From Saussurea involucrata (lineage: Eukaryota > Streptophyta > Magnoliopsida > Asterales > Asteraceae): a stretch of DNA of 64,000 bases. Under the pieces are notes generated by a model. That model saw nothing but the letters and a program-made list of their open reading frames with translations, made no database searches and was not told where the DNA came from. Numbering within the stretch: the stretch's first letter is position 1; the number at the start of each line of letters is the position of its first letter. The position numbers and the translations under genes are program-made. The stretch spans positions 30,415,696-30,479,695 of the forward strand of contig CM066312.1 of assembly GCA_033807775.1 (NCBI GenBank). The letters run 5' to 3'. This document shows, piece after piece, positions 31,891 through 43,917 of the stretch.

Positions 31891-34299
31891 ATGGCTAACT
31901 CAAACACAAACACTCACTATATCGACAATGGTTCTCTTGCAAAACCCCCTAGATTTTCCAGAGACAACTTCAACTTATGGAAAAATAGGATGACACTCTT
32001 CTTAGAAGGTGTAGACCCTGCTATACCTTACTATCTTGAAAACGGTCCACACATCCCTGTAACGATTGATCCTGCCGTTCCAGCCACTGCAACTAGAGCT
32101 GCTATTCCAGAAAGGCTGATTCCAAAGGAAATCCATCATTGGACCGATGAAGACAAGAAGAAAGTGGCTATAGATACAAAAGCCAGATCCATACTATCCA
32201 TGGCCCTTCCTGACGAAGTCTACCATTCCGTCATGAACCTAAAATCCTCAAAAGCCATGTGGGACACAATATGTGTTCAGTATGAAGGAACGTCTGAAGT
32301 CCAGGATTCAAGAAAGATCAACCTGGTAAGACAATACGAAAGTTTCATCTCTGGTAAGAATGAAACTCTCTCTGAAGTACATCAACGTTTTAATTGCTTA
32401 ATTATAGATCTTAAAACGGTTGGTAAGGAATATTCTAACTTTGAAGTTCTGACAAAGTTTTTAGAATGTTTACCTGAAAGCTGGGACAATTATTCCATGT
32501 GTCTCAAGCTGTCAAAAGATCTAAGATCAATGACACTTGCTACCTTATATGGCACATTGCTGAATCATGAGCAATCTAGCCATCTTAAGAAGAATCTTGT
32601 AAAAGATTCCAAAAGCACCCCTGTTGCTTTAATCTCAGAGGAACCTTCTACTCAGCGACCCGTGGTCACTATCACTGAGTTAGAAAGTAACTCTGAAAGA
32701 TCATCAGATTCTGATTCTTCAGATGATGAATCCTTGGCTCTCCTAACTAAAAAGTTCAGGAGATTCGCCAAGAAGAAATTGTTTAGAAAGAACAAAACTC
32801 TTTCTATAGCTGACAAGCCTAAGTCATCAGCTTTTGTTGATAAGGCTACTGCTACTTGTTTTAACTGCGAAAAGACAGGTCATTTCGCTAACGAGTGCAG
32901 GTCAAAGAAAATCATGAGACCTTCAGCCTTTACAAAGAAATCCTTTGTTCCAAGGAATAAAGACGACAAATACTTAAAGCTGAAGGAGAAGTATGCAAAG
33001 CTGAAAAGCTTTAAGAAGAAGGGAAAAGGCCTAATGGCTGACTATGATTGGGCTGCTTCTGATGAAGAAGCCTCATCATCTGATTCTGAAGATGATGAAG
33101 CAAATCAATGTCTCATGGCCAAGATTGAAGAAGAGGAAGAAAGTTCAAACATTCCCTCCACTTCAACATCTGCCATTCAGGTATCACCCTCCTTCTTTAC
33201 CAATATTGTAAATATTGATGAAGCTGATAGTCTCCGTAAAATCGAACTACTGACTAGAAGCTTATACGAAGCCATGAACAGCAAAGCTGTGGTTGAAAAC
33301 CAAAATCTTGATCTCGCTGAAAAGCTTAAAAATTGCCACCTTCAAATAGAAAAGCTTTCTAAATTTGAAGAAGATTTTAAAGATCAAGTCCATTTAAATC
33401 AGCTAGTCAAAATTGAACGAGCGGAAGCTATCGCTGCTTTAAAAGCTGAACAAGCTACTGTTGAAGGATGGTGTAATTCTTCAACAAAGATCACTGAGAT
33501 AATTAAGGCTCAGATTCCTCTGAGTGATAAACGTGGTCTGGGTTATAAATATGATACTCCAATACCAACCACTGAACGTTCAATGCTTAAATTTGGAACG
33601 TTCGTATCCTCAGTAGCTGACACTTCTTCATCTCAGTACTCCTCGTCGATTACACCAATCCCTGAGGAAACTCCTACCTCCTCAAAAGGTAAGGAGAAAA
33701 TGGTTTATTCAAAACCTACCTCTGTCTCTAAAGATAAAGGTAAAGGAATTGTAATTTATCAAAATCCTCAGAAGGGTACTTTAGTACCTAAGCTGAATGC
33801 TTCCAAAGCCTTAGTGATTCATTCATCTGGTTCTAGAAATCAGACCTCTGGATCAGTTCAGCGACCTACTCCTAGACTCAGAGTAGATATCCTTGGTAAG
33901 AAATCTGAAGAACTAAATGTTCGTCCTATTTCAAAAACCAATAGTGTACTTGGTGCTGGCACTTCTAATTCCAAATTAAAAGCTCAGCACACAAGTGGTC
34001 CTAGAACTAATTTTAGTTATAGGAAATGTTATCACTGTGGACTTACCGATCATATTGCAAGTAAGTGTCCCACAGCCACCAAAGCTGATAAGATAGCTAA
34101 GGTGAAGATAGCACCAAAGAAGACCAAACCAGTTGCAAGTCAGGTCAAGGTGACTCCTACCGCTGAGGTCAAGAAATTGACCAAAGTGAAGAAAGACAAA
34201 GCTGAATCTTCAAATGCTGCGAAGACTGCTGAACCCATTCCAACCACTTCCACTGACAAATGCGTATACATGGTGAAGTGGGTACCCAAGCAAAACTAA
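31891..34299 (+). CDS. gag: Element C gag: copia capsid/nucleocapsid protein, intact
   Basis: 802 codons, ATG to TAA. The N-terminus (NFNLWKNRMTLFLEGVD, MWDTICVQYEGTS, LSEVHQRFNCLI) is the UBN2-type capsid domain. Two zinc knuckles are far apart: CFNCEKTGHFANEC near residue 323 and CYHCGLTDHIASKC near residue 713. Between them lie acidic Ser-rich patches, a short coiled coil (about 470-540) and a lysine-rich region. It ends W-V-P-K-Q-N. The product should assemble into cytoplasmic particles and bind the element RNA. Compared with A's gag it carries no stop. The TAA sits in the splice-site-like junction described separately. Confidence 0.95.
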   Translation: MANSNTNTHYIDNGSLAKPPRFSRDNFNLWKNRMTLFLEGVDPAIPYYLENGPHIPVTIDPAVPATATRAAIPERLIPKEIHHWTDEDKKKVAIDTKARSILSMALPDEVYHSVMNLKSSKAMWDTICVQYEGTSEVQDSRKINLVRQYESFISGKNETLSEVHQRFNCLIIDLKTVGKEYSNFEVLTKFLECLPESWDNYSMCLKLSKDLRSMTLATLYGTLLNHEQSSHLKKNLVKDSKSTPVALISEEPSTQRPVVTITELESNSERSSDSDSSDDESLALLTKKFRRFAKKKLFRKNKTLSIADKPKSSAFVDKATATCFNCEKTGHFANECRSKKIMRPSAFTKKSFVPRNKDDKYLKLKEKYAKLKSFKKKGKGLMADYDWAASDEEASSSDSEDDEANQCLMAKIEEEEESSNIPSTSTSAIQVSPSFFTNIVNIDEADSLRKIELLTRSLYEAMNSKAVVENQNLDLAEKLKNCHLQIEKLSKFEEDFKDQVHLNQLVKIERAEAIAALKAEQATVEGWCNSSTKITEIIKAQIPLSDKRGLGYKYDTPIPTTERSMLKFGTFVSSVADTSSSQYSSSITPIPEETPTSSKGKEKMVYSKPTSVSKDKGKGIVIYQNPQKGTLVPKLNASKALVIHSSGSRNQTSGSVQRPTPRLRVDILGKKSEELNVRPISKTNSVLGAGTSNSKLKAQHTSGPRTNFSYRKCYHCGLTDHIASKCPTATKADKIAKVKIAPKKTKPVASQVKVTPTAEVKKLTKVKKDKAESSNAAKTAEPIPTTSTDKCVYMVKWVPKQN

Positions 34300-34317
34300 T
34301 CTTCCTTTGTATTGCAG
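34287..34317 (+). promoter_or_regulatory. Gag-pol junction of C: in-frame TAA inside ACTAAT, then TTGCAG
   Basis: Gag and pol are in the same frame. The stop TAA (34297-34299) is within AACTAATC, a branch-point-like sequence, followed by CTTCCTTTGTATTGCAG, a 3'-splice-site-like end. Pol motifs begin within 20 codons. Confidence 0.55.
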
Positions 34318-37300
34318 GTTAAGAAGGGTATCTGGTATCTCGATAGCGGATGCTCTAGACACATGACTGGAAAGAAAAGCCTGCTCGCTGAATACAAGGA
34401 AGAGAAGGGTCCCTCTGTGACTTTCGGTGGAAATGGAAAAGGACACACCCGAGGGTATGGTGTACTTTCAAATGGTACAACATCCTTCAGAAGAGTCGCA
34501 TATGTTGAAGGGCTGAAGCATAATCTTCTGAGCATCAGTCAACTTTGCGACATGGATAACAAAGTGATTTTCACCAAGGAATCCTGCTTTGTCTCTGACA
34601 AAAAGGAGAAGATAGCTCTCAGCGGTTATCGTTTGGAAAATGTTTACGTTATAAACATGGACTCAACAACCACTGAGAACTCCTGTTTCTTCTCAAAGGC
34701 ATCTTCTGATGTCAACTGGCTATGGCACAAGAGGCTTTCACATCTCAACTTCAAGACACTGAATACTCTTTCATCCAAAGAGTTAGTCACTGGTCTACCT
34801 CAACATTCATACGCCAAAGAATCCTTATGTTCAGCGTGTGAAAAAGGGAAGCAGACCAAGGCAAGCTTTAAGTCCAAGCAAGTTTCCTCAGTGTCATCTC
34901 CTCTTCAACTACTCCATATGGATTTGTTTGGCCCCGTTAACAAACAATCCATCGCTGGAAAGAAATATACGCTGGTCATAGTTGATGAATTCTCTCGTTA
35001 CACATGGGTAATGTTTCTCCGTTCTAAGAGTGACACCCCTGAAGAACTCATCACCTTTGTTCGGAATATGGAAACTCTGAACAATATGACTGTTCGCTCA
35101 ATAAGGAGTGATCATGGAACTGAATTCAAAAACAGTTCTCTTGATTCCTTCCTTGAGAGCAAGGGTATTTCTCACAACTTTTCGTCAGTGAGAACACCAC
35201 AACAAAACGGAGTCGCTGAAAGAAGAAATAGAACAATTATTGAAGCTGCACGTTCAATGCTCAGCGATTCTCACCTGCCTACTCAGTTTTGGGCAGAAGC
35301 TGTCAACACGGCTTGTTTTACGCAAAACAGGTCGCTGATAGTCAAAAGATTCAAAAAGACAGCCTATGAACTTTTTCATGGGAGAAAGCCTTCAATCAGC
35401 TTTCTTCACATCTTTGGTTGTCAGTGTTTCATACTGAACAACAGAGATGCCCTTGGAAAGTTTGATCCTAAGGCTGATGATGGAATCTTTCTTAGATACT
35501 CCTCAGTTTCCAAAGCCTTCAGAGTCTTCAACCGAAGAAGAGAAACTGTAGAAGAAACTATTCACGTCACGTTTGACGAATCCCGTTCAGCGAACTCTAA
35601 ACCGAACGCTGATACAGAAGAACTGAATCAATGGATGTTTTCTCATCTTTGTGATTCAGAAGATGTTCCCACTACTCATACTCATACAACTGAAAATGAT
35701 GGTCCTACTATCATTCCCAATATGCAGAATAGTGAAGCTGAAACATCTTGGGTCTCAGCTGTTCCTATAAATACTATACCCGCAGTTGATCCAAATGTCT
35801 CAGAAATTCCATCTATTTCTCAGCAATCAGTGAATGAAGTGACAAATGCAAGCATTCCTCTCTTAGCTGATTATCCAGAAGTAGCTGAAGCCTCATCTTC
35901 AGTTTCTCCAGTTCAGACTGAGTCAGCGACGCATGTTCCGGCTCAGCGATGGACTGTAAATCACCCAATCGATCAAATTCTTGGTGATCCCAACGCTGGT
36001 ATTCAGACTCGTAGAAGTGCAGGTAATATTTGTTTATTTGTTAACTTTATTTCTCTAACTGAACCAAAGAAAATAGATGATGCCCTCAGAGATCCAAACT
36101 GGGTTAGCGCTATGCAAGAAGAGCTGACTGAATTCGAAAGAAACAAAGTTTGGAAACTTGTTCGGAGACCAACTGACAAAACAGTGATAGGGACTAAGTG
36201 GGTCTATCGAAACAAGTTGGACGAACATGGTACTGTAACTCGCAACAAAGCTCGTCTTGTTGCTCAGGGATACAGACAAGAGGAAGGTATAGATTATGAC
36301 GAAACCTTTGCTCCTGTAGCAAGACTTGAATCTATTCGTCTTTTCTTAGCATATGCTGTACACAAAAACTTCACTGTACATCAAATGGATGTTAAGTCAA
36401 CGTTTCTAAATGGAAAGCTGAATGAAGAAGTTTATGTGGAACAACCTCCAGGATTCTCAGATCCTAAGCGTCCAGGTTATGTTTATAAGCTGGATAAGGC
36501 ACTTTATGGCTTGAAGCAAGCTCCTCGTGCATGGTATGACACTCTTTCTACTTATCTCCACCTTGAAAAATTTGAGAGAGGTAAGATTGACAAAACTTTG
36601 TTTTTTAGAAAAATAAAAGGTCATATCATTTTAGTTCAAATATATGTTGATGACATTATATTTGGTTCTACTAACCCTGAGCTTTGTACTCGTTTCGCTG
36701 ATAGAATGAAAGATGAGTATAAAATGAGTATGATGGGTGAACTAACATATTTCCTTGGTCTTCAGATTAAGCAAACTGAAAAAGGAACTTTTATAAATCA
36801 GGGAAAGTATGTTAAAGATATGCTGAAAAAATTCGACTTAACTGAAAGTTCAGCTATGAAAACCCCTATGGCACCACCGCTGATACTTGATAAGGACACA
36901 AAGGGTGTTCCTGTCAATGTCACGCTGTACCGTGGGATGATCGGCTCACTACTGTATCTTACAGCTATCCGACCCGATATTATGTTTGCAACATGTCTGT
37001 GCGCACGATATCAAGTTGAACCTAAGATATCTCATATGAAAGCTGTAAAGCGAATCTTTCGATATCTTAAGGGTACAGCGAATCTAGGTCTTTGGTATCC
37101 CAAAGATTCAGGATTCGATCTAACCGCCTATTCAAACAGTGATTTTGCAGGTTGCAAAATGGATAGGAAAAGCACCACAGGAGGATGTCAGCTCCTGGGT
37201 GGAAAGCTGGTAAGTTGGACAAGTAAGAAGCAAAACTCAGTGTCCACTTCCACAGCTGAAGCTGAGTATGTAGCCGCTGGAAGCTGCTGTTCTCAAGTCT

Positions 37301-37590
37301 TGTGGATGAGAAATCAACTACTAGACTATGATCTTCAGCTCTCCAAAATTCCAATCTATTGCGACAGCACAAGTGCCATCGCTATAGCAAACAATCCAGT
37401 GCTACACTCAAAGACAAAACACATAGAAATCAGATATCATTTTATCAGAGATCATGTGATGAATGGTGATATAGAACTTCATTTTATCCCAACTGATTAT
37501 CAGTTAGCTGATTTGTTTACCAAACCTCTTGATGAGACAAGATTCAACTTTCTCATCAGCGAGCTTGGAATGCTGAACTTTGAAGGATAA
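34318..37590 (+). CDS. pol: Element C pol: protease, integrase, reverse transcriptase, RNase H, open frame
   Basis: About 1090 codons to TAA, beginning without ATG right after TTGCAG. Motifs in order: [12 protein letters not shown] (protease), [12 protein letters not shown] and CSACEKGK, integrase acids in [17 protein letters not shown] and [13 protein letters not shown], reverse transcriptase KSTFLNGK and YVDDIIFGS (near residue 778), and RNase H. In RNase H the usual YSDSD reads Y-S-N-S-D (Asn codon 37135-37137); A, B, D and E keep Asp there, so the first catalytic acid may be lost. Other differences from A: FLRYSS for FLGYSS and LTAIRPD for LTASRPD. The frame is open, but activity is doubtful. 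Confidence 0.94.
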   Translation, partial: VKKGIWYLDSGCSRHMTGKKSLLAEYKEEKGPSVTFGGNGKGHTRGYGVLSNGTTSFRRVAYVEGLKHNLLSISQLCDMDNKVIFTKESCFVSDKKEKIALSGYRLENVYVINMDSTTTENSCFFSKASSDVNWLWHKRLSHLNFKTLNTLSSKELVTGLPQHSYAKESLCSACEKGKQTKASFKSKQVSSVSSPLQLLHMDLFGPVNKQSIAGKKYTLVIVDEFSRYTWVMFLRSKSDTPEELITFVRNMETLNNMTVRSIRSDHGTEFKNSSLDSFLESKGISHNFSSVRTPQQNGVAERRNRTIIEAARSMLSDSHLPTQFWAEAVNTACFTQNRSLIVKRFKKTAYELFHGRKPSISFLHIFGCQCFILNNRDALGKFDPKADDGIFLRYSSVSKAFRVFNRRRETVEETIHVTFDESRSANSKPNADTEELNQWMFSHLCDSEDVPTTHTHTTENDGPTIIPNMQNSEAETSWVSAVPINTIPAVDPNVSEIPSISQQSVNEVTNASIPLLADYPEVAEASSSVSPVQTESATHVPAQRWTVNHPIDQILGDPNAGIQTRRSAGNICLFVNFISLTEPKKIDDALRDPNWVSAMQEELTEFERNKVWKLVRRPTDKTVIGTKWVYRNKLDEHGTVTRNKARLVAQGYRQEEGIDYDETFAPVARLESIRLFLAYAVHKNFTVHQMDVKSTFLNGKLNEEVYVEQPPGFSDPKRPGYVYKLDKALYGLKQAPRAWYDTLSTYLHLEKFERGKIDKTLFFRKIKGHIILVQIYVDDIIFGSTNPELCTRFADRMKDEYKMSMMGELTYFLGLQIKQTEKGTFINQGKYVKDMLKKFDLTESSAMKTPMAPPLILDKDTKGVPVNVTLYRGMIGSLLYLTAIRPDIMFATCLCARYQVEPKISHMKAVKRIFRYLKGTANLGLWYPKDSGFDLTAYSNSDFAGCKMDRKSTTGGCQLLGGKLVSWTSKKQNSVSTSTAEAEYVAAGSCCSQVLWMRNQLLDYDLQLSKIPIYCDSTSAIAIANNPVLHSKTKHIEIRYHFIRDHVMNGDIELHFIPTDYQLADLFTKPLDETRFNFLISELGMLNFEG

Positions 37591-38574
37591 ATCTTCAGTG
37601 GTTCACATTTAATCAGCGATACGTTTATACATTCTTGTATAGGCTCTGGATAAAATAAACTTGTACAATCCATTTCATCATCTTCTCTCTGAATAAATTG
37701 GGTTAAACTGATATCAAGGTATGTTTTCTCTGACAAAACGCATGAAAATGCAAGATTTCAAATTCTTTCTTCGCTGAATAATATTTTGAAATTTCTTAAA
37801 ACCCTCACTGATATTTCTATTCAGTGCTTCATATTTTCCAAAGAGTCCCTGAGTTTTTCTTTCAAAACCTCAGAGACAACGGAAGAATGTGAAAGGACAG
37901 TTGTGACGTCATTACAACGGATAACACCAGGCACGCTCTTTTTCTGACACACGTTTGCACGTTTCGTTGTCTATCCAATCAAATGCAAACACGTGTCCGT
38001 GTCATGATGAAAAACTTTCCCGCTCAAGTTTTTCTCTCTCTACTCTCTTCCTATATAAACACTCTCAAAGTTTATATTTGTCTTTTACGCGAGTCAATCT
38101 TTCTCCGCAAGAAAAGAACACTGTTGCATTTTGTGCTCTCAATCTTCAAGAACTGTTCATCATCTTCTTCATCAATCTCAAGGTTAATATGTTCTTATCT
38201 ATTATCAAATGCAAATAACTTGTTTTCGATCTTATCATTGTTTTACACAAGATCAAACAAAAGAACTCAAAAATAAAATCATTTTCTTTCATGGTTTTAT
38301 AAACACAACCATTTCATGGTTGTTCTTCAAGTTTGAAATCTAAAATCTTAAACTTGTTCTTCTTTCGTATCCATTTTTTTTAAAAACTGGAATACAAGGC
38401 TTATAGGTGTTATATTCGTTTTTTTTTTAAAACAAGAAAAACCCTAATCTTCATTAAGACTTTTTTGTCTGAATGAAATGGACAAAATTCGAAAAATCTT
38501 AATGGAAATTTTCTTTCCACATTAAGATATTTCTTATTTGTTAACATCTTTGGTTGAACTGATAATACAGTGAA
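37591..38574 (+). other. Element C pol-ORF3 spacer with internal promoter and possible leader intron
   Basis: No supported ORF. It contains CCAAT near 37975, G-box 37989-37996 and TATATAAAC 38052-38060, then a leader. AAG|GTTAATATG at 38182/38183 and AACTGATAATACAG ending at 38570 could bound a 388-nt leader intron that ends four bases before the ORF3 ATG. Confidence 0.6.
37989..38060 (+). promoter_or_regulatory. Putative internal promoter for ORF3 of element C
   Basis: ACACGTGT and TATATAAAC 55 bp apart, with a CCAATC just upstream (near 37975). The same G-box/TATA pair is kept in A (267-337) although the two copies have otherwise diverged. Confidence 0.52.
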
Positions 38575-41500
38575 ATGGCAACTTCAAAGCTGAATGTTAC
38601 CGCTGAGTCCATCTCCGCTGATTCTGAGGAACTGGAAATCACCAAAGCTCCTCAGGTTAAGTTTGAGCTGGATCAACTAGACTGGTCCAAGGCAAACAAC
38701 CTTTCAGCGCTTCTCGAGTTTCCTCCTCGGAAGCAGGTATCCCATCTAGACGACGCTGTAAATTTTTTGAAGAACAGCCCCATCTACACAGCACTGACAA
38801 TCACACCTCCTGCCAGTCAGCGTCTATTATCCCAATTCTGGTACTCTGCTAGACACACCAACCTACCCTCAGCCAAAGATCCATCTAAAACCATCGACTG
38901 CATACTCAGCGATACTGAGTATGGCACCATCAAGATAACCCCCGCAATAATCCGCAAAGCTCTGAAGTTCCCTAACGCTACCTCAGAAAATCCTTTCATT
39001 CCATTTCCTGACCACAAGAAGCACGCTGACAGGGAAGAAATCATTGCTTTCCTTGATGCGATGGGTTACATCTGGGAGACTGGAAGAGACAAGCTACCTG
39101 AGAAGAAGCTGACGCTGATAAAGAAATCCAAGATGCCCAGCGAGATGAACTTCATCTTCGCTCACCTGATCAGCTGCATGACAGCGAAATCCGGATCTTC
39201 TGATCAAGCCGCTCAACCTCAGCAGGCCATGGGTTACGCACTGCTGAAAGGTCTCAACATTGACTGGGCCTCCATCATCTATGAAGACCTCATTCAACGT
39301 GTTGATTCTGCCGCTGACCGACCAGCATGGGTTCCTTACCCACGATTCATCAGCGCCATCTTTCAATATGGCCTGAAGGACAGCTATCCTGAAGAGGGTG
39401 ATCTGAAACTCTCTCAGATTGGCCCTAAAGTTCTCGACTTCAAGCCTGTCGCCAACGAGGTACGTCTCTCTACCCTTCTCACTCTACTTAATTCTCCGCT
39501 TTCTGTGGCTCCTTCAGCGACTATACCCCTCGCTGATTCCCAGGCCACAAAATCCATTCCTTCTAAGAAAAGGAAACAATCTCTTACCCCTCTTGATTCC
39601 AAAAGGATCAAGAAAACCAAGGAGCAACCCCAGCAATTGCATGCTGAAGACTCCTCAGCTCATTCTGAAGAGCTGAAGGAAAGTTCCGTGGTACGCTCTG
39701 CCACACCAATTCAAGCCATCCCTTCTAAACCTACTTCAGCGTCCTTAAACGCTGAGGTTAGAACTTTGGAATCTACCCAACCTTCGTCAGTCTCTCAAAA
39801 GACTGATGAAGTACTTCTCAGCGAATCCAACGCTGAACTTGAAACCCAACCCCAATTCTTATCCTTCGCTCCTCTCTCTACTTCTTTGGACACTCCTCCA
39901 GTCAAAACTGGAGATGCCATCATTCAAGAAGCCATTGAAGTTTCTCAGCGAATGACGAAGAAAGGACCTGCAGAGATCTCCATCCCTTACGGAACTTTTG
40001 AGGGAGATATGGAACACTATGGAGGGACTCGAAACTTTGATGAGTTCGTCAACGCTCCTGCAGGTACAGATCCCACCTTAAACACAGTAACTAAACCTGA
40101 AACTTCTGAGCTTTCCTTTGTTCACAAGTACTTATATGTTACAGGTCCTTATTTGGGAGACATCAACCAGTCTCTGAAGTCTACGGAGATGAAACTTGCG
40201 GATCTCACCACCGGTCTATCAAATAACTCTACAGCTGTAACAAACGCTGGAGAGAATCTGACGAAGCTGACTACTGTGGTGGAAAAGAAGGCCTCCTCTG
40301 ATGACATCAAAGACCTTGATAAAACTCTCGCCGACTTTGCCAAAGTGCTCTCCGACATCTACACTGACTACACCAACCTCAAATCATCAGTTTCCACCAT
40401 TTCCAGCGAGGTTACAACGCTGAAGAAATCGGTTGGTACACTCGAAGGTGATATGTCAGTGGTCAAGACCGACTTGGGCTCAGTGAAGACCGATCTTAGT
40501 TCTGTCAAGACAATGATCGAGACGCTGGTGAACAAGGCAAATAATCCAGCTCCTGCTCCGGCCCCTGCACCTGTTTTGGACTCATTCACCGCAGAGGATC
40601 GCCAAGAGCTGAAGAAAATCACGCCTGCTATTTCTGGCCTAGAAGACAGAATAGCTAAGCTTGAAGGTTGTGTGAAAGTCTCTGGCCCAGAAGACAGAGA
40701 CAACACCAATGCTGAATCTACCCATTCCTCCCCCGCCCATCATGAGAAAGAGGGGGAGAAGAGCGCTGAACAGGAGAAGAGCGCTGAAGACCTTTCCCAT
40801 GATGAATCTATCAGGGGAGAGGGTAATGAAGATCGGATTACTGGACCTCAGGGAGATGAAAACCCTGAGGGAACCGAGAACCTCGCCTCTGTATCTGAGG
40901 GGGAGCAACTCGAAGAAGATGCTGAGGAATCCGAAGCAGAAGAAGACGAAGACTTCGACATCCCTGAAGCTGAACCATCCTCCTCTCCAAGGAACGATGA
41001 TGATGATGATGAAGATGACGATGATTTATTTGTTGTCAAACCTGCTCCTCGAACCAAAGCTCTTAAAGGTATTTCAATAAAAGAACCTTCAGGGGAGAAG
41101 ACAAAGACAAAGCACTCAGCCTCTGGCGCTGAGAAAAGCAAAGACAAAGGCATCGCTGAAGATGATAATCTGGCGATCCTACTTGCAAAACCGATTTGTC
41201 AGGTACACTAAACTTATTTTTCCTTCCCTGATCATCTCTGAAAAATCAGTTATCCATTCCACAAACACCATACACATCCACATTTTTTTTCTATCTTTTC
41301 TACCCAAGTTCTTCTACCCAGTTCTTATTTGTAAGATCGCTGCGTTTCAGCTAGTCCTCTCCCCTGTTTGAGGATATCGCTGAAAGATCTTCTATTGCGA
41401 CTTCACCAATAATTCCAGCTACCGCTGAAGACATAATCCCAGTCTTAGATTTAATCTCTGAGACTGATGAATCAGAAGAACAACCTCTCTCGCACAGAAA

Positions 41501-42590
41501 CAGACCCTCCTCAGTTCCTCAAAAGAGGAGAGAAGAAATGATAAAGCGATTCGAGGATCATCGAATCATCCTAAGGCGCGATCAACTACCTTCAGTTCCT
41601 CCTAAGTTCAGAATTTCAAAAGCTGAATACCAAGATCATCTCAGAGCTGAACGCCTCACCGCTGAAAGGAAGGAAGCTGAAGATAAAGACAGAGAATACG
41701 CCATCAAGCTCACTCAAGAATCTGTCAAAGACCCCAAGCTGAAGCGTATTCCCATTCAAATCCAACGAAAGCTTTGGGAACAAGCCCAGAAGATCGTGGA
41801 AAAGAAAGCTGAAGTTTCTCAGACCACCCTGATCTGGTGTAAAGAGAAAATCCACTTCAGATATCGTCCAGCGAAGATCAACAAGGTATTCATCTCTGGA
41901 AGAACCTCCATCGGAGTACCTATTGTTGACATCAAACTGTTCAGAGAAGATGACTCATCTGAAACCTTTCGTGCTGACACTGTAAAAAGGTATGGTCTCT
42001 CTGAATGGCTGGAGATGAGGTTAGCTATCCAACCATCAAAATCTAAGTACAAGGATCATTTCGAAAAGCTGATAAACAGACAGATCGATTTGATATCTAC
42101 TTGTGTGGATATTCCTCCTGTTCCTGATCTAAAGCCGAAAAGAAAAAAGGGCTCTCCAAGGAAGAAACGTCAAGATTCAAACTCAGGTCCTGTCATATGA
42201 AATGAAACTGGAATTGGTTTCTCTCGCGCTGAAGTACTTGGTCCTGATCCTGATCTATCTGCCCTTGACATCTCTTTGCCACCATGTGAACTTTTCGTCC
42301 CTGGTAAAGTCATCAGTAATCCTTATGGAATATTCTTTCTTGACTACGACGGACGTAAATGCTTTCAACGGATCGCTGAGCTTCCAATCACTCCAATCGA
42401 ACAGCTCAAAGATCTCATCTACTGGTGCGACTTCAGAAAAGACATTCAGGCACGACACCTAAAACCCTTGATTTTTGAAGCTGCTCTGAAGCTAAAGAAT
42501 AAAGGAGAAAAGGTTCCTGACTGGATGATTCCAACTGAAAAGACAACCCTTGATGAACTTCTCATTAAGGAAGAACCCTTTGAAGGCTGA
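38575..42590 (+). pseudogene. Element C ORF3: unknown-function protein, interrupted (possible intron) and with one TGA
   Basis: The first block, 38575-41211 (878 codons), has the conserved N-terminal domain (AVNFLKNSPIYTALTITPP, LLSQFWYSAR, IIRKALKFPNA, DAMGYIWETG, NFIFAHLISCMTAKSGSSDQ, YPRFISAIFQYGL), a basic cluster SKKRKQ...DSKRIKKTK, a long coiled coil (nt about 40160-40530) and an acidic Asp/Glu-rich tail. After TAA at 41209-41211 coding resumes in another frame from about 41373 to 42590 with one TGA at 42198-42200. GT at 41203 and TTTGAG ending at 41372 would join the blocks in frame as a 170-nt intron; a frameshift is the alternative. No membrane segment or signal peptide is visible. 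Confidence 0.8.
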
Positions 42591-42858
42591 CAACAATCAC
42601 CATTTTTCTCTATTGTATCAGTCATCCTTCAGTACTTGTAATTTATTTCGCTTGTACTTGTAATCTTTCTTATTCATATTGTAACCTGATTCAAAGATTT
42701 AAAGAAAGATTTCAGCGAATGTACTTTACTCCATCAGTACTGAAAAGATCCCAGAAAACAGTAAAAGGGACAAATATTTTATGAGTTCTTTTTATCCTTA
42801 TGTTTTCATTAAATAGCAATTTTCTCTGTTGCTATGTCATAATCAAATAGGGGGAGAT
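42591..42858 (+). other. Element C 3' untranslated stretch and polypurine tract
   Basis: No gene; T-rich. It ends with AGGGGGAGAT (42849-42858) next to the 3' LTR. Confidence 0.8.
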
Positions 42859-43822
42859 TGTTGATCCAAACCCTCAGTGATTTGATAATGACCCTATCTT
42901 AAATACTTAGTGAAAATTGTAAGTAAACAATATGTATCAGAGTTTCACTATCGCTGATAAGTACTAAGATCTTACAGTACTGCTGATAGGAACTCTCGCA
43001 CTTTTAGATTAAACATTCAGCGAACACTGTTCACCATATCGCTGAGTCTGTTCAGTCCTTATGGTGATCGCTGATAAGTTAGTTGTTTACTTATGATCCC
43101 TGAAGACAAGATTCACGTCAACAAAGGTTCTACGCTGAAGTCGAAGATCAAGCTCAAGAACCAGCGACAAGTCTCCTAATGAACTGATGCGGATCAGCGA
43201 AGACTCAGATTTGTCCACTCAACGTGAAGTATCAAGTACAAGACTTCAGCTATCGCTGAACTTTATCATCTGCTGAATAGTAAATGATAATCGCTGAATC
43301 AACGAAAGCTGATCATGAAGTCCTCTGTACAAAGTACTTTTGTCTTAACCTCCCTTGCACGCCACCGTACGAAATGTCAGAAAAGAACCTCCGAAAATCT
43401 GAAATCGTACAACCACTCTAATACTACACTGTTCATTCATGCGGCTACTAAGGTTGTCAACAAAGGTCAATGACATGCAACCAATCCGCTGATGACACGT
43501 GTAAAGTGTATACTGAATTGCATTAAATGCATGCAGTATATAAAGAGATGAACTCACTTCATTTGAAGAAACTTGCTAACTCTGGACAAGTTCAAATCTC
43601 TCAAGATAGGATTTTATTAGTAATCTCCTTATCTTTCTTAGTGCAAGAAAACCTTAGTGTTCCAACTTGTTTAGATTTAGGTTTATCCTTAATCTTGTTT
43701 CCGCAACAAGCTGTAAATTGTTAATGATTTATCAATAAACAATTTAGAAAAGTAAAATAGTGTGTTTGTATTCAACCCCCCCCCCCCTTCTATAAACTTG
43801 TTTAAGCCTTTCGGGACCAACA
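42859..43822 (+). repeat. Element C 3' LTR
   Basis: 964 bp, near-identical to the 5' LTR. Poly-C is 12 long. TATATAAAG at 43537-43545 points rightward into the facing LTR of A. Confidence 0.95.
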
Positions 43823-43851
43823 ATATAATTTGTGTTTGTGTTGGTGGCCAT
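43823..43851 (-). pseudogene. gag: Element A gag, first codons, cut by element C
   Basis: Minus-strand ATG at 43851-43849 begins M-A-T-N-T-N-T-N, matching the start of C gag, and is cut after about nine codons at the ATATA duplication (43823-43827, also the right TSD of C). Confidence 0.85.
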
Positions 43852-43917
43852 TTTCAGATAATAGCAAGGAAGAGAAATATCTTAGATTAGATCTTGTTTA
43901 TGAGATTAAACAAATCC

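Larger units (their letters stand above)
30843..43822 (+). mobile_element. Element C: young Ty1/copia retrotransposon with ORF3, same family as A
   Basis: 12,980 bp with LTRs of 968 and 964 bp that by eye differ only by a poly-C run (16 versus 12 C) and one substitution near it. TSD ATATA on both sides. Gag and pol are open and in one frame across a single TAA. ORF3 has an interruption and one TGA. The element sits head-on in the gag of its older relative A. Possible missense damage in RNase H is noted under pol. Confidence 0.95.
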
